DNA from: Propionicimonas sp.
GTDB taxonomy: Bacteria > Actinomycetota > Actinomycetes > Propionibacteriales > Propionibacteriaceae
Assembly: GCA_013791955.1 (NCBI GenBank)
Contig: VMSW01000008.1
Span: 124,001 to 188,000, forward strand
Direction: 5' to 3'
Length of the DNA stretch: 64,000 nt
This document shows positions 16,858 to 24,374 of this stretch, one piece after another. Numbering within the stretch: the stretch's first letter is position 1; each line of letters starts with the position of its first letter. A program made the position numbers and the translations under genes. The notes beneath the pieces were generated by a model, which did no database searches, had not been told where the DNA came from, and was given only the letters and a program-made list of their open reading frames with translations.

Positions 16858-17900
16858 AATCGCACACCACGATGGTGGTCGGCGCCGAGGATTCCTCGGC
16901 GCCGACCACCGCTACTGCTGGGACGGGGCAAAGACCCCGACACGGGCGACACAGCGGCTTGTTCTGGGCGCTGGCCAAGCGGCTCGGCCAGATCGCCTTC
17001 GTCCTCGTGGGGGTCATCACCATCACCTTCAGCATGTTGCAGGTCATTCCTGGTGACCCCGCCAGACTCATCCTGGGTAAGTTCGCTACGCCGGAATCGG
17101 TCGCGACGTTGCGTCACGAAATGGGTCTCGACCTGCCCCTGACCACTCAGTTCGTCAACATGGTGGTGGCGCTGTTTCATGGTGATCTGGGCACCTCGCT
17201 GGTGTCTCGCACCCAGACCGTGAACGAACTTATCGGCCCGGCCTTTGCCAACACCATGTCGGTGGTCGGTTTCGCCTTGGTGATCTCTTTGGTGATCGGC
17301 ATCGCCGTCGGCATCATCACCGGCATCCGACGCAATGATGCGTTCGACCGGGTGCTACAGGCTGTGATGGTCATCCTGCTTTCCACACCGCCGTTCATGT
17401 TCGGCATGGTGTTGCTGTTGGTTGCGCTGCGTACCAAGATCGCGCCAGCCGGCGGCTGGCACGGAACTCCCGTTGACTCCTTGAAGTACATCTGGCTACC
17501 GGCGTTGGCCCTGTCGATCGCGCTGACGCCGGTGATCGCCCGTTCGTTGCGGCAGTCGATTCGCGAGACCTTCGCCCAAGACTTCGTCGAGGCGGCAATC
17601 GCCCGCGGGCTGCCCCGCCATCGAGTTGTGCTGCGCCATGTGCTGCCGAACAGCCTGCTGCCGATTGTCGGTCTGATCGGCTACAGCCTGGGCGGCCTGA
17701 TTGGTGGCGCCGCCGTGGTCGAGATCGTGTTCAACATTCCCGGGATCGGCTCCCGGATGATGGCCGCAGTCGGCTCCCGCGACTTCCCGGTGGTTCAGGG
17801 CATCGCCTTGGTTTCTGCAGTCACCGTGATCTTCTTCAATGCACTGGCCGATGCCGCCTATTGGATCATCGATCCTCGTACCCGAACGGCCGCCTTGTGA
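16854..17900 (+). CDS. Opp-type ABC permease, DppB-like
   Basis: A permease of about 348 residues with N-terminal TM (LGQIAFVLVGVITITFSML), the IPGDPARLILG segment of DppB proteins and the EAA-like ARGLPRHRVVLRHVLPNS loop that contacts the ATPases. Start choice is uncertain: GTG 16854 overlaps the binding-protein stop (GTGA), ATG 16872 is alternative, and a start near 16960 just before the first TM segment would leave the 18-bp hairpin at 16874-16910 outside the coding region. Confidence 0.88.
   Translation: MKSHTTMVVGAEDSSAPTTATAGTGQRPRHGRHSGLFWALAKRLGQIAFVLVGVITITFSMLQVIPGDPARLILGKFATPESVATLRHEMGLDLPLTTQFVNMVVALFHGDLGTSLVSRTQTVNELIGPAFANTMSVVGFALVISLVIGIAVGIITGIRRNDAFDRVLQAVMVILLSTPPFMFGMVLLLVALRTKIAPAGGWHGTPVDSLKYIWLPALALSIALTPVIARSLRQSIRETFAQDFVEAAIARGLPRHRVVLRHVLPNSLLPIVGLIGYSLGGLIGGAAVVEIVFNIPGIGSRMMAAVGSRDFPVVQGIALVSAVTVIFFNALADAAYWIIDPRTRTAAL
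16874..16910 (+). promoter_or_regulatory. Perfect 18-bp hairpin between binding protein and permease
   Basis: GGTGGTCGGCGCCGAGGA (16874-16891) and TCCTCGGCGCCGACCACC (16893-16910) are exact reverse complements with a single central T. There is no U-tract. Such structures after a binding-protein gene usually stabilise the 5' mRNA portion or partly terminate, giving more binding protein than permease. It lies within the annotated start of the permease, so it also bears on where that gene begins. Confidence 0.7.
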
Positions 17901-18811
17901 CTGCCTCAATGCTCACTCAGACCCCGACCCCAGCTCCGCGCAAACACTGGCTGCGGTTGCCACACTGGCGATTTGCCGCCCGGCGTCCGCGTGGAGCCTT
18001 GGCGCTCGGTCTGGCCTTGCTCGCCCTGATCGTGCTGGCCACCATCTTTGTGCCGATGATCTCGCCCTATACCGCCACCGAAATCGCTGGCAAGCCGCTG
18101 ATGCCGCCATCGCTGGCGCATTTGTTTGGAACCGACACTGCCGGTCGCGACGTCTTCGTCCGCACCTGGGTGGGCGGACGCAACGACCTGCTGATGGTGG
18201 TCCTGGTGGTGGTCGCCTCCTCGGCGATCGGCACCCTGGTCGGGGTAGTTGCCTCCATGAGCTCCCAGCTGACCGATTCCATTCTGATGCGCCTGACTGA
18301 CGCGCTCATCTCATTCCCCGGCATGATCATCGTGATGGCAATCGCGTTGGTCTTCTCCGGAGTGGGGGAGGTCGGACCGTTCCCCCGGGGGGCGTTGCCA
18401 GCAGTGATCGCCATTGTGGCCATCAACTGGGCCTCCTATACCCGGCTAGTTCGCGGTGAGGCGTTGAGCCTGCGCTCACGTGACTTCATTACTGCGGCCA
18501 CGCTGTTGGGGTACTCCAAGACGCGCATCATCATTCGCCACCTGCTGCCAAACCTGGCCACCACCGTCGTGGCGTACATGGTTGTGGACGCGATTGTCGC
18601 CGTCGTCACCATCGCCGGTATGCCCTTCATCGGCGCTGGCATTCAGCCGCCAGCCCCGGAGTGGGGCTCGCTGATGCTCGCCGGCTCAACGGTGCTGTAC
18701 TCGGCCTGGTGGGTGACGGTGATGCCGGGCTTGGTTGTCACCGTCTATGGCATCGCGTTGTCGCTGATCGCTGACTCGCTGCTGGCCGAGGTTGACGGAG
18801 GAGCGCGATGA
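17897..18811 (+). CDS. Opp-type ABC permease, DppC-like
   Basis: A 304-residue permease with an N-terminal TM after a short basic leader, LFGTDTAGRDVFVRTWVGGR (the DppC signature), and EAA loop TAATLLGYSKTRIIIRHLLP. It pairs with the DppB-like subunit. GTG 17897 overlaps the previous stop; ATG 17909 is the alternative. Confidence 0.9.
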   Translation: MTASMLTQTPTPAPRKHWLRLPHWRFAARRPRGALALGLALLALIVLATIFVPMISPYTATEIAGKPLMPPSLAHLFGTDTAGRDVFVRTWVGGRNDLLMVVLVVVASSAIGTLVGVVASMSSQLTDSILMRLTDALISFPGMIIVMAIALVFSGVGEVGPFPRGALPAVIAIVAINWASYTRLVRGEALSLRSRDFITAATLLGYSKTRIIIRHLLPNLATTVVAYMVVDAIVAVVTIAGMPFIGAGIQPPAPEWGSLMLAGSTVLYSAWWVTVMPGLVVTVYGIALSLIADSLLAEVDGGAR

Positions 18812-19788
18812 CCACCGACCTGCTCACCATCGATGGCCTCGGTGTTGAAATCGGCGGCTTACCGGTGCTCTCCGAAGTCACATTGTCGCTGCCCTCGCAC
18901 GGCGTGCTGGGCCTGGTTGGTGAGACCGGCTCGGGTAAGTCGCTGACCTGTCGGGCGTTGATGGGCCTGCTGCCGAGGATCGGCGGCAAGGTGGTGGCGG
19001 GCTCGATCGGCTTCGACGGCACCACGCTCACTGACCTGGACGACCGGGGCTGGTCACGGGTGCGGGGCGGCCAGATTGGTTTTGTGCCGCAGGCCTCCCT
19101 CAACGCGCTCGACCCGGTGATGACCGTCGGCGCCCAGCTGCGCGAGTCGGTGCGACACCTCGACCCAGGGGCCGAGGTGATGGCCCGATCGAGAGAGCTG
19201 CTGGAGTTGGTGCGCCTGCCCAATCCGCAAGGCGTGCTACGGCGCTACCCACATGAGCTTTCCGGTGGCATGCGCCAGCGGGTGATGATCGCGCTCGCGT
19301 TGGCCGGTCGGCCACGGCTACTGGTGGCCGACGAGCCCACCACGGCTCTGGATGTCACGGTGCAGAAGGCGATCCTTGAGGTGTTTGCTGATTTGCGGGC
19401 CGCGAGCGGGATGAGTCTGCTGTTGGTCACCCATGATCTCGGGGTGGTAGCTGATGTCGCCGACACGATTGCCGTCATGTACGGCGGAACTGTCGTTGAG
19501 GTAGGCAACACCGGCAAGGTGATGCGTGAGCCCGCGCATCCCTATACCGCGGCTCTGCTCGGTGCGCGGCCGACATCCCGGGCCCAGGGTGAACGGCTCG
19601 TCACAATACCTGGGGTGCCAGCCGTCCCTGGCCAGTGGCCGACCGGCTGTCGATTTGCGCCCCGCTGCCCGCATGCACGGGACGTCTGCCGCACTGAGCA
19701 GCCCGCACTGCTCCCGCTAACTGGCGACCGGTCGAGCGCCTGCCATGGCTGGCCGGGCCAGTCGGAGGAGGCGAGCACCAATGTCTGA
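18808..19788 (+). CDS. Opp-type ABC ATPase, DppD-like
   Basis: A 326-residue ATPase: Walker A GETGSGKS, Q-loop FVPQAS, signature LSGGMRQRV, Walker B LLVADEPTTALD and the H-loop His in LLVTHDLG. The C-terminal oligopeptide-transporter domain has the CRFAPRCPHARDVC cysteine cluster that can bind Fe-S in this subfamily. ATGA overlap with DppC-like gene. Confidence 0.93.
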   Translation: MTTDLLTIDGLGVEIGGLPVLSEVTLSLPSHGVLGLVGETGSGKSLTCRALMGLLPRIGGKVVAGSIGFDGTTLTDLDDRGWSRVRGGQIGFVPQASLNALDPVMTVGAQLRESVRHLDPGAEVMARSRELLELVRLPNPQGVLRRYPHELSGGMRQRVMIALALAGRPRLLVADEPTTALDVTVQKAILEVFADLRAASGMSLLLVTHDLGVVADVADTIAVMYGGTVVEVGNTGKVMREPAHPYTAALLGARPTSRAQGERLVTIPGVPAVPGQWPTGCRFAPRCPHARDVCRTEQPALLPLTGDRSSACHGWPGQSEEASTNV

Positions 19789-20554
19789 GCTGCTGTTGGA
19801 AGTGACTAACGCCGAGTTCCGCTACGCCAAAGGTTTAGCGCCAGCGGCAACCGGTATCAATCTGGAGGTGCGTGCCGGTGATGCGGTAGGCATCGTCGGG
19901 GAGAGCGGCAGCGGCAAAACCACCGTCGGGCGAGGCCTGGTGGGCTCGCTGCACCCCTCGGCCGGCACCGTTCTCGTCCAAGGGCGCCCCTGGAAAGGGG
20001 TGCGCCGTCGAGATCCGCTTCGTCGAGTGGTGCAGATGGTGTTCCAAGACCCCTACGCCTCGCTCAACCCGATGCTGTCGGCCCAGGCCACAGTCGCCGA
20101 GGTCGTGAGAGTGTGGGACGGCGCCAAAGCCGATGTCGCCGCCGCGCGGGCCGAAGAGGTGCTGGCCGAAGTTGGGCTTTCCGGTGAGGTCATTCGACGT
20201 CGTCCAGCCGGGTTGTCTGGTGGGCAGCGGCAGCGGGTCGGCATCGCTCGAGCACTGGCTTGCGGACCGCAGGTGCTGGTGGCGGACGAACCCACCTCGG
20301 CTCTCGACGTGTCGGTGCAGGCCAACGTGCTCAACCTCTTGCTCGATTTGCGGGCCAGCAGGGGACTAGCGATCGTGCTCATTTCGCACGACCTGGCGGT
20401 GGTCGACTATCTGACCGATCGAGCCCTAGTGATGCTCAACGGCGAAGTGGTGGAACGAGGCGATACCCGTGCCCTGCTGCAGCACCCCAGCCACGAATAC
20501 ACCAAAACGCTGATCAACTCGATCCCGGGCAATCCGCTGACGTTCGCCAGCTGA
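19781..20554 (+). CDS. Opp-type ABC ATPase, DppF-like
   Basis: A 257-residue ATPase: Walker A GESGSGKTT, signature LSGGQRQRVGIARAL, Walker B VLVADEPTSALD, H-loop LISHDLAV. It is shorter than usual because the C-terminal cysteine domain is absent; the DppD-like partner keeps it. ATG 19781 overlaps the previous stop, with GGAGGAGG 9 nt upstream. Last gene of the importer operon. Confidence 0.93.
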   Translation: MSELLLEVTNAEFRYAKGLAPAATGINLEVRAGDAVGIVGESGSGKTTVGRGLVGSLHPSAGTVLVQGRPWKGVRRRDPLRRVVQMVFQDPYASLNPMLSAQATVAEVVRVWDGAKADVAAARAEEVLAEVGLSGEVIRRRPAGLSGGQRQRVGIARALACGPQVLVADEPTSALDVSVQANVLNLLLDLRASRGLAIVLISHDLAVVDYLTDRALVMLNGEVVERGDTRALLQHPSHEYTKTLINSIPGNPLTFAS

Positions 20555-20597
20555 TTGGTCCGGCGACCCTAAGGCAGCCTCAAGGGTGGTGCTGGGC

Positions 20598-20628
20598 TCA
20601 CAGGATGCTCCTGCGCCACGTCACAGGA
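20598..20628 (+). promoter_or_regulatory. Direct repeats TCACAGGA upstream of redox island
   Basis: TCACAGGA occurs at 20598-20605 and again at 20621-20628, 23 bp start to start, upstream of the first small membrane gene. TCACAGG recurs at 21044-21050 before the second. Spacing of about two helical turns suggests a response-regulator site; no regulator gene lies nearby. Confidence 0.35.
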
Positions 20629-20689
20629 GACTCAAAGATGGCTGCCCAAATCTGGTTGTTGACAGCCAATCAACCAGAAAGGGGCGCCC

Positions 20690-20983
20690 ATGACTACCAT
20701 CCCGGCGGTCTCGAAAGCCCGCAGGGCAGTGGCCGCGATCCTAGCCGGTGCCACTGTGCTCAGTGGTGCCATCACCGGCATCCTGATCGGCCTCAGTGCC
20801 ACCACCACGACCACGGCCAGTACCGCTGCCGACACCTCAACCAGCACCCCAACGAACACCGGCTCGTCCAGCTCTGGAACAAGTACCTCGACTAGCTCTG
20901 GCACCGACGGGTCCGGCTTCGGGCAGACGGTCAATCCAGGCTCCTCCAGTGGGTCGTCAAACACCTCAACCAGGGGCTCTTAG
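20690..20983 (+). CDS. Small membrane-anchored Ser/Thr/Gly-rich protein
   Basis: A 97-residue protein: short basic N-terminus, one hydrophobic helix (residues about 12-36), then about 60 residues made almost entirely of Ser, Thr and Gly. It resembles the N-terminal anchor and linker of actinobacterial FMN_bind-domain proteins but stops before any such domain. AAAGGGG precedes the ATG. It probably sits outside the membrane. Context with ApbE suggests a role in flavin-based electron transfer, or a wall-spanning tether; this is inference. Confidence 0.6.
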   Translation: MTTIPAVSKARRAVAAILAGATVLSGAITGILIGLSATTTTTASTAADTSTSTPTNTGSSSSGTSTSTSSGTDGSGFGQTVNPGSSSGSSNTSTRGS

Positions 20984-21118
20984 CCCTGCTGACAGCCCTT
21001 TTTACACAAACTTGAGGTTGGGCTGATGCTGGCATAGCAGTCCTCACAGGTTCGGCACAGACAACTCAGAGAGTGTGGCTACGTAAGTTGCTCCAACCAC
21101 AACTTGAGGAGTCCGAAA

Positions 21119-21490
21119 ATGGGCACACCCGCACTTGCCACGACGAGGCTCACCATCGGCGCTTTGATGGCTGCCGGCACCCTGGCCACCGGGGGCATCG
21201 CGGCATCGCTGGCGGTCACCCCGCAAAGTGATGCTGTGGCCGCCGACGAGCAGAGCCAACTGCCTTTGGCCACCGAGGTGCCGACCCCCACTCCCACCCC
21301 GAGCGCAACCAAGAAGCGCGAGGACGACGACGACAAGGCGACGACCAAGGCCAAGGCAAAGCCGAGGCCGACCACCACCAAGCCGAAGACCACCGTCAAG
21401 AAGAAGCCGGCCCCCAAGCCGAAAGTCACCAAGGCTCCGGCCCCCAAGCCGGCCCCCAAGCCAGCCCCGACCAAGACCAAAGGATCCTGA
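21119..21490 (+). CDS. Small membrane-anchored Lys/Pro-rich protein
   Basis: A 123-residue protein: a hydrophobic helix at about 10-33, a Thr-Pro spacer (TPTPTPSATKK), an acidic patch (REDDDD) and a long Lys/Pro/Thr tail with repeated PAPKPAPKPAP units. It looks like a cell-envelope tether in which the tail could cross peptidoglycan. GAGGAG lies 9 nt before ATG 21119, so I prefer this to the earlier in-frame ATG at 21104. It ends 6 bp before apbE and is probably cotranscribed. Confidence 0.65.
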   Translation: MGTPALATTRLTIGALMAAGTLATGGIAASLAVTPQSDAVAADEQSQLPLATEVPTPTPTPSATKKREDDDDKATTKAKAKPRPTTTKPKTTVKKKPAPKPKVTKAPAPKPAPKPAPTKTKGS

Positions 21491-21496
21491 TCTAAC

Positions 21497-22483
21497 ATGA
21501 CCGCCACCCTGGCCAACCCCGAAGCGCAAGCGCTGATCACTGAAGCTGATTCGGTGTTCGCGGCGAGCTTTCGGGCAATCGGCACCACCAACGAGATCCT
21601 GGCCACCCGGTCGGATGCGTTGGCGGCTGCCGTGGAGCTGGCCAAGGACCATTTGGCGGCCCTGGATGCGGCCTGTTCGCGGTTCCGTCCCGATTCGGAA
21701 GTGAGCCTGCTGGCCGCCCGAGCTGCCGAAGCCGATGCCTGGACGTACGCCTCACCGCTGTTCCTGGATTACCTCAGGGCTGCCCAACATGCAGCACGGA
21801 TCAGTGACGGGCTGGTCGACTTCACCGTCGGACGGGCGCTGCTCGCCTCCGGCTACGACCAGGACATGGATCAGGTGCGGTCCCGTGACGGCTATCACGT
21901 TGACGGCGGCGCTGCGGTGCCCGGCTGGGAGCGGGTGCAGATCGACGGCCTCGGTCGGGTGAGTGTTCCCAAGGGCACCGTGATCGACTTCGGAGCCACC
22001 GCCAAGGCTCACGCCGCCGACATGATCGCCCGCCTGCTGGCCCTGCAGCTACCTGGCGGGTTCCTGGTGAACCTCGGGGGCGACATCGCCACCGCTGGCA
22101 CCGCTCCTGAAGATGGCTGGTCGATCGGGGTGGAGGCGGCCGACGGCACTGAGCGGCAGGCAATCGCGATCACTGTGCAGGCAGTCACTACCTCATCTAC
22201 TCAACTGCGCACCTGGAAGACCGACGTCGGCCAGGCGCATCACATCATCGATCCGCGCACCGGACGCACCGCTGAGGCGGTGTGGGGTCAAGTGACCTGT
22301 GTGGCCACCACCGCTCTGGAGGCCAATACGGCCTCGACCGCGTCCCTGGTGCTCGGCGAAGCTGCCCCGGCCTGGCTGGACGCGAACGACGTGTCGGCCC
22401 GACTGGAGCGTCCGGACGGCACGGCGGTATTCACCGGCGGCTGGCCGATTCCCGAACAACCCGAGAAGGAGATCCCATGTTGA
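21497..22483 (+). CDS. apbE: ApbE-family FAD:protein FMN transferase
   Basis: A 328-residue flavin transferase that attaches FMN to a Thr/Ser of a target protein using FAD and Mg2+. Family motifs: SRFRPDSEVSLL, FTVGRAL, DFGATAKAHAAD, NLGGDIATAG and HHIIDPRTG. There is no signal peptide or lipobox, as in many actinobacterial copies. Its gene overlaps the following ferric-reductase-like gene (ATG 22477 within its end). The usual partner, an FMN_bind-domain protein, is absent from the island. Confidence 0.92.
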   Translation: MTATLANPEAQALITEADSVFAASFRAIGTTNEILATRSDALAAAVELAKDHLAALDAACSRFRPDSEVSLLAARAAEADAWTYASPLFLDYLRAAQHAARISDGLVDFTVGRALLASGYDQDMDQVRSRDGYHVDGGAAVPGWERVQIDGLGRVSVPKGTVIDFGATAKAHAADMIARLLALQLPGGFLVNLGGDIATAGTAPEDGWSIGVEAADGTERQAIAITVQAVTTSSTQLRTWKTDVGQAHHIIDPRTGRTAEAVWGQVTCVATTALEANTASTASLVLGEAAPAWLDANDVSARLERPDGTAVFTGGWPIPEQPEKEIPC

Positions 22484-23046
22484 CCGGATCCGCCCTGTGG
22501 TATCTGTCCCGGGCCACCGGGGTGGTGAGCATAGTGCTGCTGACCATCGTGGTCGTGATGGGAGTCATCACCGCCGGACGCCGCCGCCCGCAAGGCAGTA
22601 GCGCCACCGTGGCCATGGGCGTGCACCGCTGGCTGTCGCTGGGCATGCTGGTGTTTCTCGCCGCCCACATCGTCACCGCCATCATCGACGGCTACGTGTC
22701 GATCAGCTGGTGGGCGATCCTGGTGCCCTTCATCTCCGATTATGAGCCGCTGCTGGTTGGCTTCGGTGCTATCGGCATCGACCTGTTGATTGTGGTGGTC
22801 TTGACCAGCTACCTGCGCCACCGCATTCCTGAACGCCTCTGGCGCGGGGTGCATTGGGCCAGCTACGGCATGTGGGTGGTCGCCATCGTTCACGGCTTCA
22901 TGTTTGGCACCACCGATCAGCCAGTGCTGCGGCTTGTCACCTTGGCCTGTGGCGTCATCGGTGGCCTCTTCGCCAGTTGGCGGGTAGCGGTCAGCTTCGG
23001 CGACCGCGAACGCCGTAGCCAAATTAGTGTCCAGGAGTGGTCATGA
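22477..23046 (+). CDS. Ferric-reductase-like transmembrane haem protein
   Basis: A 189-residue integral membrane protein with about six TM helices and four suitably placed histidines for two b-type haems: VHRWLS, LAAHIVT, VHWASY and IVHGFMF. It would pass electrons across the membrane between the cytoplasmic NuoF-like/ferredoxin side and an outer flavin acceptor. GGAG precedes the ATG, which overlaps the apbE stop region; its own stop overlaps the next ATG. Confidence 0.82.
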   Translation: MLTGSALWYLSRATGVVSIVLLTIVVVMGVITAGRRRPQGSSATVAMGVHRWLSLGMLVFLAAHIVTAIIDGYVSISWWAILVPFISDYEPLLVGFGAIGIDLLIVVVLTSYLRHRIPERLWRGVHWASYGMWVVAIVHGFMFGTTDQPVLRLVTLACGVIGGLFASWRVAVSFGDRERRSQISVQEWS

Positions 23047-24152
23047 CCGACATCGTTGAACTGCTGCAAACCGCCGGGCTGACCGGACGTGGTGGGGCTG
23101 CCTTCAGCAGTGCCATCAAAGTGAAGGCCGCCCGGGAGAACAAGGCCCGGCTGATCGTGAACGCCTGCGACGGCGAGGTCGGCGCGGCCAAGGACGCCTG
23201 GGTGGTGGAACACCACCTGCCCGAACTGCTCGAAGGTGTCGAGCTGGTGACTGGGGGACGACGCAATGCCAAGACCCTGTTCGCCGCCCACCGCGACTCC
23301 AAAACCGCTCGCCGGTTCGCTGATGCCGGACTGCGCGTACTGGAAACCCCGGAGCGCTACGTCTCCAGTGAAGAGACCTCGCTGATCTCGTTGGCCCACG
23401 GCGGCCAGGCGCGTCCGATGGCCAAGCGGGCTCCATTCGTCTTTGGCGGCCGTGACAGTCAGGGCAAGCGCATTCGTCCGACTGTGGTACTGAACGCCGA
23501 GACTCTGCTGCGGGTTAGCCAGATCAATCGCTACGGCGCCGACTGGTTCCGATCCTTCGGCACCACCGCTGAGCCTGGGCCTCGATTGGTCGCAGTCGGT
23601 GGCCATGTGGAGCGCCGCGGAGTCTATGAAGCTGAGGCTGGCCTGCGGCTGACTTCGGTCTTGGCGATGGCTGGCGGGCTCGCCCCGGACATCGAGTACG
23701 TCGGCGTCGGCGGGATGGGCGGAGTGCTGTTGACTGCTGAGGAGGTTCGCTCGGCCACCTGGGACGGCCCCGGCATGAAGCGCTTCGGCGGCTCGATGGG
23801 GCCAGGGCTGATCACCGTGTGGAATCCGCGCGACTGCCCGGTGGAGGTGGCGACCCGAATGATCGCCTTCGGCGCTGGCGAATCGGCCGGCCAGTGCGGC
23901 CCGTGCATGTTCGGGCTGCCCGCCTTGTCACGCGACTGGATCGCCTTCAGCGAAAACTCGAACCGGGAGACCCATTGGCACCTAGTTCGGCGCCTGGGTC
24001 AGTTCAGTGGCGGACGTGGCGCCTGTGGCCACCCCGAGGGGGTAGTCCGCTTCGCGCAATCCGCGCTGCGGGTGCTGGGCGCCGAACTAGCCAAACACGC
24101 CGACAACAGTTGCACCAAGGCAGGAGGACGCAGCTATGCCAAGCTCGCCTGA
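23043..24152 (+). CDS. NuoF-like NADH/flavin oxidoreductase subunit
   Basis: A 369-residue protein with the NuoF layout: glycine-rich flavin site TGRGGAAFSSAIKVKA (14-29), IVNACDGEVGAAKD corresponding to the NuoF NADE-EPG-KD segment, a SLBB-like middle domain and a C-terminal Fe-S domain. The cluster motif is ESAGQCGPC: Cys285, Cys288 and Cys328 remain but the first NuoF cysteine is Ala283. A cytoplasmic electron-entry module is likely, with NAD(P)H or ferredoxin as partner. AGGAG precedes ATG 23043; its stop is overlapped by the ferredoxin gene. Confidence 0.82.
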   Translation: MTDIVELLQTAGLTGRGGAAFSSAIKVKAARENKARLIVNACDGEVGAAKDAWVVEHHLPELLEGVELVTGGRRNAKTLFAAHRDSKTARRFADAGLRVLETPERYVSSEETSLISLAHGGQARPMAKRAPFVFGGRDSQGKRIRPTVVLNAETLLRVSQINRYGADWFRSFGTTAEPGPRLVAVGGHVERRGVYEAEAGLRLTSVLAMAGGLAPDIEYVGVGGMGGVLLTAEEVRSATWDGPGMKRFGGSMGPGLITVWNPRDCPVEVATRMIAFGAGESAGQCGPCMFGLPALSRDWIAFSENSNRETHWHLVRRLGQFSGGRGACGHPEGVVRFAQSALRVLGAELAKHADNSCTKAGGRSYAKLA

Positions 24153-24336
24153 GAACGCACGGATCGGGGTCGACCGGGTGTTGTGTTCCGGCCATGGGGT
24201 CTGTGCTCAAACCCTGCCGAGAGCAGTCGCCTTGGACGAATGGGGTTACCCAATCGTGGTCGAGGAATATGTCGACCCCTACGATGCCGCTCTCGCGGTG
24301 AAGCTTTGCCCGGCGCGGGCCTTGTATCTGCGCTGA
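24136..24336 (+). CDS. Three-cysteine ferredoxin
   Basis: A 66-residue single-cluster ferredoxin: Cys17, Cys23 and Cys58 with His20 in place of the second cysteine (CSGHGVC ... KLCPARAL), the pattern of [3Fe-4S] ferredoxins. The gene starts inside the NuoF-like gene (17-bp overlap) and closes the redox operon. It probably exchanges electrons with the NuoF-like protein. Confidence 0.9.
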   Translation: MPSSPENARIGVDRVLCSGHGVCAQTLPRAVALDEWGYPIVVEEYVDPYDAALAVKLCPARALYLR

Positions 24337-24374
24337 GGTCTGTTCGCCGGCGAAGGACTCGGCCCGGTGTCGTC

